NCBI RefSeq assembly: GCF_009905375.1
Contig: NC_133653.1
Span: 93,403,994-93,467,993, forward strand
DNA: 64,000 nt
DNA from: Apium graveolens
Lineage: Eukaryota; Streptophyta; Magnoliopsida; Apiales; Apiaceae
Direction of reading: 5' to 3'
In this document: piece after piece, positions 47,663 through 59,579 of the stretch
Numbering within the stretch: the stretch's first letter is position 1
How the letters are laid out: each line of letters begins with the position of its first letter
Notes under the pieces: generated by a model
Seen by the model: only the letters and a program-made list of their open reading frames with translations
Told to the model about the DNA's origin: nothing
Databases searched by the model: none
Made by a program: the position numbers and the translations under genes

Positions 47663-48729
47663 TGTTAGGAATATGTGTATTAGTTTGATGATAAGTTAAA
47701 CAAAACACTTAAGTAGAAATCTAGTGTTTGTAGCCTCAACGGATAAGACCATCTTGGCTATTCATTGAAGGAGTAGCTTTACTTAGCAATAAGTTTAGTA
47801 TTGTAGCACATTTCATTCTCTGGATTCAAGTTGTAATTCTTAGATGTTGTAGGAAATTATCAGTCATGTTGACTACTAGTGGATATGCAAATAGGAGGGC
47901 TAATTGTAAATATTTCATGCCTTGTAATTTTGTATAAGTGAAGAAGTATCAACGGATATTGAAGATCTTCAACGGATAAGAAACAAAGCTTCAACGGATG
48001 TCTCTAATGCTTCAACGGATAAGTGCTTAACGGATAAAGACTTCAACTGATAATGCATCAACGGATAAAGCTTCAACGGATAAAGCCTCAACGGATAAGG
48101 CATCAACGGATGAAAGCTTCAACGGATGCTTAGTTCATTAGCAGTTGATAGTGACAATTCACAAGCTGACAGAGGCACATGGGTTGATAGAGACAAACTG
48201 GAGAGGAATCAAGAAAATGTAGCAGTTCCATTCTGATGCAAACAAGGAAGTATTCAAAGATCTACATCCAAGCCTAAATTGCATTTGATAGAGAAATGAA
48301 GAAGAAACTTGTGAAGAATCTTTTTAATTGTATTTTACAGTTTTGTCTTCACTTGTAAACTTGGTGATATATAAACCAAGTAGCAGCTAGTAATTAGATA
48401 AGAATTTACTTGAGCTGTTTAGAAATATCCAGAGAGAAAATCATCTAGTTTGTACTAGGAAGCAGCTGTGATTTAATTCTTTAAATCACAGATTTTCTGA
48501 AATAACACATCTCTGATGGAACAACAAATCCACTAGAAAAGTTTTTAAGTTCTTTGTGTTCTTTACATTTGTGTTTGAATATATATCTGTCTGTATTAGC
48601 TTCAAGCAATTCACACACTTGTTCTCAAAAACACTTAGCATTAGAAACTGCTCAAAACTTGAAAAAGTTTTGAGATTTACATTCAACCCCCCTTCTGTAA
48701 ATCTCGTTGTTAGTCCACTGGGAATAACA
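47663..48729 (+). repeat. SIRE-like copia 3' LTR, 1067 bp
   Basis: tgttaggaat to gggaataaca, with the motif array at 47949-48128 and the TATA box at 48368-48375. It lacks about 14 bases present in the 5' LTR near 22040. The base-pair TSD cagtc follows at 48730-48734. Confidence 0.95.
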
Positions 48730-48734
48730 CAGTC

Positions 48735-51174
48735 TTCACAAAGGTTCAGAAAGAATAAGGTTTACTGCTCCAAGATCAATAACTGGAATCAGGGTGTAGG
48801 GTTCAGTGCTTCAAAGCACTTACAATATAAAACATGGCTATCAATTAACTACAATATATCTTGAGAAAGTTCAGAACACTTTCCTGGTACTAGCTTGCTA
48901 TACTTCTCTAACTTCCAATCACAATCTCCTACTCCTCCACTATCTGTTTCCCTTTCCTATGCTTTGCCTATTCTACTCACATATCATAAACATCTATCAA
49001 TACTTAACTCATACGATTCTATTTGATATACACTTCTATCTACCCTTCGTTTTACCCAAATCCGATTAACGGATTGAAAGTTATGCTATAAACAAGTAAA
49101 CACCGAACATATAGACCGCCAGTCAAGCAACAAGTCACATATAACACATAACACATCAAACAATCAATGATATATCATTTATAAAGGAGTCTCGGGTCAT
49201 AAACAGGCTTTCGGGTATTTAATATGATTTTTAAAACATTTTTCGGAATTAAAACGGGTCGTTGGATTAATTTTGAAGCAATAAATAGGGTTCGGTTGGC
49301 CAAATATGGCTTCAAAAAATTTTATAATAATTATCGAGCCTTGAAAACAATTTAAAATAATATTTTAAAACTTGAAACTATTTTTCAGAATTTTTAAATC
49401 ATTTTTTAAATAATTAAATCTAATTAAATAATTAATTAATAATTAATTAATAATTAATTAAATCAATTAATCAATTAATTTTTGAATTAATTGACCAATT
49501 AATCAAATAATTATTAACTAAAATTAATTAACTAATTAATTCAGATTTATTTTTGAATTAAAATAATAATTTTTGGGATTTTCAGAAATTAAAAACGAAT
49601 TTTTATAATTAAAATAAATAGAAAATATGATTTTTAAACATTTTGAAAACAGAAATCCTATTTCTTCAATTTCCAGAAACTTCAGGGACTAAACTTCACC
49701 ATCTTTAAAAGTACAGGGACTAAACTGCAATTTTGCAGTTCAGTCACCATAAAATTACGGGGATGGCCGAAGAACACGTTCCCGGCATCCTCACCCCACC
49801 ATCTACTCAAGATATGATCTACACAATACCAGGAACATAACCATGCCATCAAATCGTCCTAACAATCTCTGAGTTGGCCGGAATTTGGCCGAGAAGTTCG
49901 CCGGTTTCCGGCAAGCTCGACGTAACTTTCAAACCAAGAATCGTCTGTAAACGAGCTATACACCAATCGATTGCAAATTTCATAAGGAACACAACCCACT
50001 ATATTTCAGCAGCTAATAACCCTTAGAACAAAAAAGCCCTAAATTTCAGTTAAGAACATTCATACGAGTTATAAACCCTAATTTTAAAATTCAAAAATTA
50101 AACTCAATTTTGAACATGTTATTGAACTCCTAACCAGTCATATGACATATGAAAATCATCAGGAGAACAAGCTCTACAATATGCAAGCATCAAATCATTT
50201 AAACAATCATCCGTACAAAAATTCATATTTTTAATCAAAATAATTCGAAAATAAATATAAATATGGAAAATAAACCATTGATTCTGCAGTTCTGGAACTC
50301 ATATAATCTGATAGTACTCTTCAAACCCTTCGTTTTGGTTACTCAAGCTTTTCAAACGGATTTCAATAACACCTCCGAATTGCTGTTTGATTCTTGAAAG
50401 TTTATATGAATATATAGATTTTCTCTATAAAATTATGTAATTACTGTTTGCAAATGATTTTCGGTACGAAATAAAATACGTAAAGGCTATTTATAATTAC
50501 GGAAAATTAGTATCCCGTTGGATCATTCCGGATATAAAATGGTATGTTTATTTATAAAAACAGATCAAAACGGTACCGGTTTTCGGGATAATTATCCAAA
50601 TCAGTACAATTTGTACTGCGGTCTTGGTCTCATCGCCTGTTTACACGTATTACGAGGTAATAATTCTAATAGTTTAATAAAAAGATCCAGTTTATCAAAA
50701 ATACGAGTTTTATTGAATTTCCGAAACGAATAATATATCGAAAATATTGCGCCGGGACCCGCGCAAGATAAACCGTACGCCGGATCGAAAAAGTCAAAAT
50801 ATGGAAAATACTCGGAATATTGGAATTAGGTTAGGAAGGAGTTCTCGGAAGAGTTTCGGGTTATAAAAACGTAAAAACGGGTGATGTCGGTTGGTTCCCG
50901 ATTATATAAAATAGTTTATAGATACTCGGAAAAAGATTTTATAAAATCCATAAATTTCTTTTAAAATCATAAATCAACATAAAAATAAATAGGAAGATAT
51001 GACAATTATCTATATTTTATTTTGGACATATAAAATTAAAATACTCAATTAATATTATTTTTAAACATCCAAACACATATATCACTTAATAATTAATTCA
51101 CAAAATAAATACTACACATGCATAATATTTATTTATTAGCAAAAATAATTACACGATATATCCCAGATATTAGA
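48735..51174 (-). repeat. Tekay 3' LTR, proximal part
   Basis: Continues the LTR begun at 20764-21492 after the copia insertion. The part 49672-51174 matches the LTR fragment at 1-1523. It ends gatattaga at 51174, where the other copy has gatattaca. It is AT-rich around 49380-49560 with many aattaatt runs. The frame at 50518-50733 has a counterpart at 866-1177, but the strand is antisense to the element and it shows no domain. Confidence 0.88.
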
Positions 51175-51195
51175 TCCTTCCCCCCTTAAAAGGAT
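51175..51195 (-). other. polypurine tract of Tekay element
   Basis: The minus strand reads ccttttaaggggggaagga directly before the 3' LTR. Confidence 0.82.
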
Positions 51196-51239
51196 TCTGT
51201 CCTCAGAATCTCCTAAGGAAACAAATGAGGGTATTTTTC

Positions 51240-52391
51240 TCTCATATCACTTTCTAACTCCTAGGTTGACTCTTCAACCTTTGGGTTTCTCCACAGTACT
51301 CTTACTAACTTTACCACTTTATTTCTTAATACTTTCTCTCTTTCTTCTAGAATCTCTATCGGACTCTCTACATACGACAAATCTGTTTGAAGTTCTACTG
51401 GCTCATATTCGATTACATGCTTGGAGTCTGGATTATACTTCTTAAGCTTCGATACGTGAAAAACATTGTGAATGTGCTCCATGTGCGGAGGTAACGCCAA
51501 CTCGTAAGCTACTTTTCCAACGCGCTTTAAAATCTCAAAAGGTCCGACATATCTTGCGCTCAGTTTTCCTTTCTTTCCAAATCGTGTCAATCCTTTCCAC
51601 GGTGATACTTTCAGTAATACCAGATTTCCTTCTTCAAATTCCATATCTTTCCTTGATTGATCCGCATATTTCCTTTGACGGTCTTGTGCTGCTATCAATC
51701 TCTTCTGGATAACTTTAATAACTTCCTTCGTCTGTTGCACCAATTCAGGTCCAAGTATTTTGCGTTCTGCTACTTCATCCCAATACACGGGAGATCGATA
51801 TTTGCGTCCATAAAGAGCTTCAAAGGGTGGCATCCCAATACTTGCATGATAACTGTTATTGTAAGAAAATTCTACCAAGGGTAAATGCTCGTCCCAACTT
51901 CTTTTGAAATCAATGGCACAAACACGTAACATGTCTTCGATTGTCTGGATTGTCCTTTTGCTTTGGCCGTCCGTCTGTGGATGGTAAGCCGTACTCATAT
52001 TCAGTCTCGTTCCCAAACATTCTTGAAAACTTTTCCAAAACCTCGAATTAAATCTCAGATCTCGATCGGATACGATAGACACGGGGACTCCATGACGAAC
52101 TACGATTTCTTTGAGGTACATATGGACTAACTTGTCTAGTGAAAATCTTTCATTTATAGGAAGAAAATGAGCTGACTTGGTAAGTCTGTCCACTATAACC
52201 CAAATGGCATCATGATTAGCTTTCGTTCTTGGTAATCTGACTATGAAATCCATGGCAATATGCTCCCACTTCCACTCTGGAATCTCTAATGGCTGCAACA
52301 ATCCACTTGGTCTCTGGTGCTCTGCTTTAACTCTATGACATGTATAACATCTGCTAACCCATTCCGCAATCTCTCTCTTCATATCAGGCCA
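51240..52391 (-). pseudogene. Tekay integrase with chromodomain-like tail, inactive
   Basis: The minus-strand frame (373 codons from 52382) holds the Cys pair CYTCHRVKAEHQRP of the zinc-binding region, the core MDFIVRLP (Asp) and VSDRDLRF (Asp), then HPQTDGQSKRTIQT. In relatives this last motif has Glu before RTIQ; here codon 51957-51959 is Lys. The change is one G to A in a CpG context. The C-terminal domain GPFEILKRVGKVAYELALP and HNVFHVSKLKKY is followed by a chromodomain-like PIEILEEREKVLRNK-VKLVRVLWRN. That tail ends at a stop replacing the usual Trp after VEEST. Another stop separates the zinc region from the core at 52390. Confidence 0.93.
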
Positions 52392-53150
52392 TCAATAATT
52401 TTCCTTTAAATCTGTGTACATCTTGGTACTTCCTGGATGGATTGAATACCTTGAATTATGAGCTTCCTGTAAAATTTCATTCTTCAACTCCGCCACTGGT
52501 GGAATCCAAATTCTAGAAGAAAACCTAAGAATACCTTGATCTTCCTTTTGCGTGCACAATTCCTCTCCTACCAAATGATTAATATCCTGATCCATTATCT
52601 CTGCTTGACACTTCCTTATCTTTTCTAACAACTCCGGCTGGAAAGTCATACTATACGCTTTTGCTTCATCAGGCTGGCATACTCTGATTTCCAATTCCAA
52701 TTTCTGAAATTCCTTGTATATCTCTTCGGGTACTGATAACACATTCAACTTTTCTTTCCGACTTAATACATCGGCCACGACGTTTGCTTTACCAGGATGA
52801 TAGTTAATCACGCAATCATAATCCTTAATCAACTCTAACCATCTTCTCTGTCTCATATTAAGCTCCTTCTGCGTGAACATGTACTTCAAGCTTTTGTGGT
52901 CGGTATAAATATCACATTTTTCTCCATATAGATAATGTCTCCAAATCTTCAAAGCGAAAACTATGGCCGCTAGCTCTAAATCATGGGTAGGATACTTTTG
53001 TTCCTATGTTTTCAATTTCCTTGATACATACGCAATAACCTTATCGTGCTACATCAGAACACATCCGAGTCCTTTATGAGAAGCATCGCTATAGATTACA
53101 AAATTCCCTTGATCATCTGGAAGTGACAAAACAGGTGCCGTAATTAATCT
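52392..53150 (-). pseudogene. Tekay RNase H and integrase N-terminus
   Basis: RNase H starts in a new frame after a shift near 53150 with IYSDASHKGLGCVLM. Stops follow, then [70 protein letters not shown]. All three acidic catalytic positions are visible. The integrase zinc-binding His pair ([17 protein letters not shown]) ends the frame at 52392, where a stop replaces the first of two Trp. Confidence 0.9.
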
Positions 53151-54582
53151 TCGCTTCAAGAAAACTTTCTTCACATTTATCATTCCATACGAACTTTTCA
53201 TTCTTCCGTGTAAGCTTCGTCAATGGTGTTGCAATCCTTGAGAAATTTTGAACAAATCGGTGATAATATCCCGCTAATCCCAAGAAACTTCTTACCTCTG
53301 TTGGTGTTCTCGGTCTTTCCCAATTTGTAATTGCTTCAATCTTCGATGGGTCCACTTTGATCCCTTCATTACTGACTTTGTGTCCTAAGAACTGAACTTC
53401 CTGTAACCAAAACTCACACTTTGAAAATTTAGCGTATAACTTTTTCTTTCTCAACATCTCCAAAGCTGTCCTCAAATGTTCTGCATGATCCTCTTTTGTC
53501 TTTGAATAAATCAAAATATCATCTATAAACACAATAACAAACTTGTCCAAGTATTCCTTGAAAATTATGTTCATCAGATCCATGAATGCTGCCGGGGCAT
53601 TGGTCAATCCAAATGACATCACTAAGAATTCATAATGTCCATACTTTGTCCTAAAAGCTGTATTTGGTATATCCTCTGGCTTAACATTTAGTTGATGATA
53701 TCCTGATCTCAAATCGATCTTGGAGAAGTACTTGGCTCCTTTCAATTGGTCAAACAAATCATCAATTCTGGGTAACGGATACTTGTTCTTGATTGTAAGC
53801 TTATTGAGCTCCCGATAGTCGATGCACAGTCTCATTCTTCCATCTTTCTTCTTGATAAATAATACCGGTGCACCCCACGGGGATATACTGGGTCTGATTA
53901 CTCCTTTCTCTAACAATTTTTGTAATTGCTTTGCTAGTTCCTTCATCTCAATGGGTGCCATTCTGTACGGGGCCTTGGATACCGGTTCCGTTCCAGGTGC
54001 TAAGTCGATCGCAAACTCAATTTCTCTATCTGGAGGAAGTCCTGGTAAATCATCGGGGAACACGTCTGGGAATTCATTGACTACGGGAATATCTTCAAAT
54101 TTTGCTGGCTCCTGACTTCTATCAATCACATAAGCAACGAAATGCTCGCATCCTTGTCGTAGTAACTTTTTAGCTTGAATCATTGTTAAGAACTTCTTTG
54201 CTTGCTTTTGACCCATAAACGTTACTATCCTCTCTTCTGGCATCTTTACCATTACCTTCTTATTTCGACAATCTATCTGGGCATCGTTCTTAGATAACCA
54301 ATCCATTCCTAAGATAACGTCAAACTCTCCTAGCTTAGATGGTATCAAATCTACATAAAACTTATTACCAGAAATCTCAATCTCATAATCCCCACAAACT
54401 TGATTAACAGATATACGTTCTTGATTTGCTAATTCCACGGTCATTATTTCATTTAAATACTCAACTGGACAATTTAACTTATTAAAAAATCTTGAGAAAT
54501 AAACGATCGAGTTGCCCCCGAATCTATTAACACTTTGGCATATAAAGAATTCACATTAAGCATACCTGCCACGACATCTGTA
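53113..54582 (-). pseudogene. pol: Tekay protease and reverse transcriptase
   Basis: The protease active site, IDSGATRSF, lies at about 54500-54530. It is followed by a one-base frameshift in a run of six T (54484-54489), so the frame starting at 54444 (MTVELANQ) is cut off from it. The second protease half contains [12 protein letters not shown] has [80 protein letters not shown] (Asp), [27 protein letters not shown] (the FxDD form usual in gypsy) and [15 protein letters not shown] is intact over about 330 codons, the best preserved domain of this element. Confidence 0.94.
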
Positions 54583-54584
54583 TC

Positions 54585-55803
54585 CTAGATAGCGTCCTTC
54601 ATAGACATATCAAAAACTCTAGCCCTTGGAGTCTCATTCACTATAGGGGTAGTTCCCAAAATTCTCAATGCATTACTGACTGGGGCTGGTGTCTTGCAAT
54701 CTCTGGCTATATGTCCTGGCTTCCCATATTTAAAGCATGTAATTCCAATAGCTGGAATCTTAACCGCTGGGTTCCGGGTAGGCTGATCCTTGTTTGCTGG
54801 CTCTCTTGCTGGCTGATTGCGGCACTCCCTTGAATAGTGCCCTTTCTGATTACACTTGAAACAAACCACGTTCAACTTATTACAAACTCCTCCTTGCTTC
54901 TTCCCACATACCTGACAATCTAGAAAAGTTAACCTCAACTGATTCGGCTGATTTACATTGACTGGACGGTGGCTTTGACCTCCGTCGCCTGCATTCTGCT
55001 TCTTAAAATTGAAATTTCTCCCTGGCTGAAACTTACCCTTCTTAAAGTTTGGAAACTTCCCTGGTTGTGACTGTCCTTCATTTCCTTCAAACTTCCTCTT
55101 CTTACTTTCCTTTTCCTTCTGCGACACCTCACTCTCTGTTTGTGCAATCATGGCCTTCTGTACAACTCCTACATAGGTATCCAATTCAAAGATAGCTACC
55201 TTCCCTCTGATCCATGGCTTCAGACCTTGCTGGAATCTCTTGGCCTTCAGACCTTGACAACCCCTCAAACTTACTCTCATAATCAGCTACCGACATATTT
55301 CCTTGCTTTAACTCTAAAAACTTCAGCTCCCTCTGATCCTGAACAAACTGAGGAAAATATTTTTCTAAAAACAATTTCTTAAACCTCTCCCAAGTAATAA
55401 CATCTGTACCTTCCAATGTCTTCATAGTCTCCCACCAATAGGTGGCCTCATTCTTCAAATAGTAACTTGCAAACTCCACCTTCTGTTCTTCCTTCACTTT
55501 AACTAAAGCAAATGACTTCTCTATTTCCTTTAACTAAACATTTGCTTCAATCGGATCTAGGGAACCCTTGAATTATGGTGGGTTTACTGCCTGAAAAGTT
55601 TTGAAAGTTACCTGGGGATTGGTTTGTCTTTGTTGTTGTTGTGTCAGGTGAACTATTTGTTGGGCCAAGATTTGAAGAATTTGGGTTATTGCTGGGTCTA
55701 TGGGTCCTGGGTTTGCATTCTGGTTAGTATCATCTTGGTTGTTATTGTTGTTGTTGGTTTCTTTATTCTGGGTGTTGGTGCGGGTATTTCTTCTAGGAGG
55801 CAT
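54585..55803 (-). pseudogene. gag: Tekay gag, broken
   Basis: I place the start at 55803 (MPPRRNTRT), the usual Tekay gag opening, rather than the in-frame ATG seven codons upstream. An Asn/Gln-rich N-terminus is followed by stops at about 55570 and 55535, a capsid block (YYLKNEATYWWETMK, WERFKKLFLEKYFPQFV, SVADYESKFEGLS), a frameshift near 55270 and a basic tail. Zinc knuckle CFKCNQKGHYSREC is intact; the second, CFKYGKPGHIARDC, has lost one Cys. A TAG at 54585-54587 separates gag from protease in the same frame, so gag-pro was probably one polyprotein. Confidence 0.92.
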
Positions 55804-56174
55804 TTTCTGTAAAGAATTAAACAACTTATTTAGCTTTTAAATCAAATCCTTTGCATAAAAGAAAAGTTTTGTAAAACATAAATATCTCTTTTTGAAAACA
55901 GTTGTAACAGTTGAACTAAGTAAATTGCATGCTTCTTTACAGAATATAAACAGTTAAGGGAATAAGGTACATGGTATCACAGGGGTATAACTGGTATAAT
56001 AAATAAAGTAAAGTAAAATAGGTGCAGTAATGTAAATGACAATCCTGGAAAGGAAAAGGTAATAATATATATATATAGATCAAAAGTTTTAGGTAGTACA
56101 AGCGTTAAAACGCTTCGGAAGAAAAAGCAAAAGGGTACAACAAACCTACTCACTAGTCAGCAGATCTAGTCTAT
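55804..56174 (-). other. Tekay 5' leader, part next to gag
   Basis: About 370 bases between the gag start and the copia insertion; no feature beyond an (at)n run near 56068. The leader resumes at 63516. Confidence 0.6.
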
Positions 56175-56179
56175 GAATA

Positions 56180-57355
56180 TGTTAGGGTTTTTACTGAAAT
56201 ATTCGTTTGAAGTATATACTTTAATAATAAGTTAATTAAGAATCTTGAATGCATGTTTTCACATAGTCTGTATATTATATATTGTAGACAATCTAGTATC
56301 AAATGGGATAGCTGAAGATTAGATTGTCAAACTCCTTATATAATATAATAAAGGTTCACAGTCTAAGTGGTATTAGACAAACCACAGGAACGTCTGAAGT
56401 ATTATTTAGATATAGTTTATCTTGACTATTGAATAATACTTGTATACTTTGTGTATATTGAACGGGATCAAAATAATAGAATAATTATTTCTTTTATTCT
56501 GACAATAAAGAAGAACTAAGATTCTACGATATTATTATTGCATAGGTTCTTAATCCGGATGTAGTAACTGGCACTTGTATTTAATGCACATGCCTTGATT
56601 CATACATTAAGTAATTTATTTTAAATTACAAATTTATGTATTATGCAATGACATTATATACAGAGTGGGATATTAACTATAAAGGAAACCGTGTCCGAAA
56701 AATATATTCGGGTGATGATGTCCTCTTGAAAGCTCATAAAGATAATTATGCTTTAGTTCTGCAGGCAGATTTGTTCTTGCATAATTATAAGGTTGAGTGG
56801 ATGATCAAGGATAAAAGATATTGATTAAATTATTTGTCAGAAATTAATTTAATTAATGGACATGCGATATCTTAAACATGGGGAATTTATAAGCAATTAA
56901 TATTAGAGCCGAATTAAATAATTAATTTACGGAATTAGGAAAGGTAGTGCAAATATTAATTCTTTAGTGGATTGAATTAATATTTAATGACATTGGGCTT
57001 GGCCCGGAATGTCATTAGAAGGCCTGACCTAATGGTCCATGATCCCTACTGTAGCCTATAAATATTCTCATTCTCCTAAAGCTAGGGTTAACACATAAAA
57101 ACGAAATCACATCCTAAAGTTTGAGAGAGGCAGCCGTTTTTCTCAAGGAGCCGGCTAGGGTTTTGGAATTTCGGAGCTTTGGGAGAGGTACACCTTGGGA
57201 GATCGAAGCCCACACTTCTTCCAAGAAGAATCAGGGAATACAGTAGAAGACGTGAATTTCATTCGCTTGCGCCGTAGCGATTAAGGTTAATGTTCTATTC
57301 GTACTTTTTGAATTAATATCATAAAACACAGGGCCAAGATTTGATAGATCCAACA
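56180..57355 (+). repeat. second copia 5' LTR, 1176 bp
   Basis: tgttaggg to gatccaaca. TATAAATA at 57057-57064 precedes a leader of about 300 bases. Confidence 0.95.
57057..57064 (+). promoter_or_regulatory. TATA box of second copia LTR
   Basis: TATAAATA; the 3' LTR counterpart is at 63212-63219. Confidence 0.65.
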
Positions 57356-57357
57356 AT

Positions 57358-57371
57358 TGGTATCAAGAGCC
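57358..57371 (+). other. primer binding site (iMet type)
   Basis: ttggtatcaagagc, two bases after the LTR end; one extra a compared with the standard site. Confidence 0.88.
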
Positions 57372-58701
57372 TGGTTCTAGGTTCTGCATTTTATGATATG
57401 TTGTCCATGTCATGATTATATATGCATGTATATAGTGGTATGCTTGTATTGATTCTGTGATGCAGGTTATTATTCACTATTATGGCCATGTTTTGATTAT
57501 GTGTTTAGATCCCACGTAGTTTAATCGTGGTTATTTTGTTTTTATTGGATTCCTCGTGGTTTATCATGGTTTTTTTGTAAATCACGAGGGTTGATCGTGA
57601 TAGTTTTATTTTTTCCTATTCTGATCTTGTAATCTTGTAAATCAATTTGTAATTGTTTTAGATTATGATCTGATGTAATAGAATTGGCTGGTTCATTTGT
57701 ATTATTTTGTATGTAATTGTTTGATCAACGGAGCTGCAAGAAACAGAGATTTTCCGCTGCTACATTTTGTTTTTCGGGGTGCTTCGCTGTTTTGGATGCA
57801 GATTTTGCATACGATGTCCGATTTGGGCATACAATACTTTTTCGAAAACGGCAGAATGAGACAATCAGGGATAAAAGGGTCTATAGACCATTGACCCATT
57901 ATTTCAAGGCGTTTGGAGGCTGTTTAGGCCTCCAACCGGGCTCTCGAAGATTTCCAGAATTTTTTGAAGGAAAAATTCGAAGCTATTTTTCTGGGGCCAT
58001 AATAGTGGATGTGTTTTATTATGTTTTACATAATTTTTGCTTCTCTTGATTATTGCTACTATATGTTTCTTGTCTGTGTTGTTATGCCATGTGATACTAA
58101 CCCTTTGCATGCTAGAATGACATGGACATAGAGATGTTTTTATTAATGCTTTAATCATGATAGTATGCTACTATGTTATGTGTTCTTTGTGTTGTTATAA
58201 TACATGCGGACTTCAAAGAAATAACATAGGACGATGCATCTAGATTAAAATTATCAAAGTAAATACTAAGTGGGAGAGGGAATTAATATGAAATTAAATC
58301 CCATGGTCTCCATTATTGTTTGTATGTAATTTAACATAAAGATGAATATAAATTATATGTACGTCACCAATCGTGGCATGTAATTTATGGTGTCTAGAAT
58401 GTTATAGAAATTACTAGAACAAACTTCTTAAATTAATAATTTTTAAAAATGAATAAATACGAATTTTCTTTATTTCTGATATGGGGCGATTTTGTCAAAA
58501 ACGGGTTCATCGAACTTGTAAGGCTGTGGGTATTAAGTGAGACTGATGTGACTCCTCCACTACATCGTGGCGTACCAGAAACTTATGGTGTTTAAATGTT
58601 AGTGCATTTAATTGTTAGAGGAATCAATAGGTCTTAATATTTAATGCACCCTTATTTATGTGTAATGTGATTTTTTTTTCATGCATGATTCTCAGGATAA
58701 A
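57372..58701 (+). other. second copia leader, 1.3 kb
   Basis: Unusually long untranslated leader. Open frames on both strands at 57697-57899 and 57717-58049 overlap one another and show no domain, so I call none of them. Confidence 0.6.
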
Positions 58702-59570
58702 ATGGGCTTTAATCCACTATTCACCATACTTAAGGATAACAAACTTACTGGACCTAACTATATTGAATGGAAATGAAATTTGGACATTGTGTTGACTCCT
58801 GAGGAGTACAAGAGTATTGAGCAGTTCCGCTTGAATTACAACATGAACAAGAGGAAGTATAGTCTCGCGGAACTACTGACAGAACTTCAGGCAGCTGAAG
58901 GATTATTTCGGCAGAGTGTTCAAGTGAATGTGGTTGAGAAAGGTTCTTCCTCTAAGCCGAAAGGTATTAAGAAGAAGAAAAAGGCTCAGACACAGAAAGC
59001 TGTGAAGGCAGTGGGAGTTCAAGGTGGTGTGAAAAAGCCTAAGGGAAAGTGCTTCAGGTACAAATAGTCAGGTCACTTGAAACAGAATTGTCCTCTTCCT
59101 AAGAAGACAAACTATACTGGTATGTCTCTTTCTCTAGTTACAGAAACATTTATAGCGGATATATCTACGAGCACTTGGTGTGTAGATACAGGAGCCACTG
59201 ATCATGTTTGTAATTCTATGCTGGGGTTCTAACTATCCAGAATGCTTAGAGATGGTGAGATATACGTGTTCATGGGAGATGTTACGAAAGTAGAAGTAGT
59301 TGCAGTAAGAGTTATTCATTTATCTTTTGGTTCTAATAGGATTTTGGTTTTGAACAATTGTCTTTATGTACCTTCTTTTAGAAGGAATTTAATTTCGGTT
59401 TCTAAACTTGCTTTGGATGGTTATAATGTTTGTTTGGATCGTAATGTTTTTATTATGATGAATAAACGAATTATATGTTCCGGTACATTGCAAGACAATT
59501 TGTATATAATTAATCCTAGTCAACCTGCACTGCAACTGCAATATAGGGAATTGAACAAACACATCTTCTA
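58702..59570 (+). pseudogene. second copia gag and protease, deleted and broken
   Basis: ATG 58702 gives MGFNPLFTILKDNKLTGPNYIEWK, a stop at 58774, then NLDIVLTPEEYK joined directly to SIEQFRLNYNMNKRKYSLAELLTELQAAEGLF. The middle capsid region usually found between these blocks is missing. A Lys-rich linker and a zinc knuckle follow, whose second Cys position reads CFRYK and which contains a stop at 59065-59067. Protease motif is WCVDTGATDHVC with Asp at 59185-59187, then another stop at 59230. GAG-pre-integrase (NCLYVPSFRRNLISVSKLALDGY) runs to 59571. Confidence 0.88.
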
Positions 59571-59579
59571 ACTCTACTA

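Larger units (their letters stand above)
21493..48729 (+). mobile_element. SIRE-like copia element, 13.2 kb, with inserted 14-kb element
   Basis: LTRs at 21493-22576 and 47663-48729, an iMet primer site, gag, pol (protease, integrase, RT, RNase H), a 540-base spacer, a long extra ORF region and a polypurine tract. The target duplication cagtc (21488-21492 and 48730-48734) is perfect. A 14-kb gypsy-type element sits in RNase H at 28265-42272. Without it the element is 13,224 bp. The LTRs differ at about 24 positions plus two or three small gaps (roughly 2%). The catalytic residues of integrase and RT are intact, but many in-frame stops interrupt the genes. Confidence 0.95.

Noticed and set aside
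57697..58049. Several overlapping ORFs on both strands in the second copia leader
   Set aside because: No similarity, mutually overlapping, no start context or codon pattern; probably untranslated leader.
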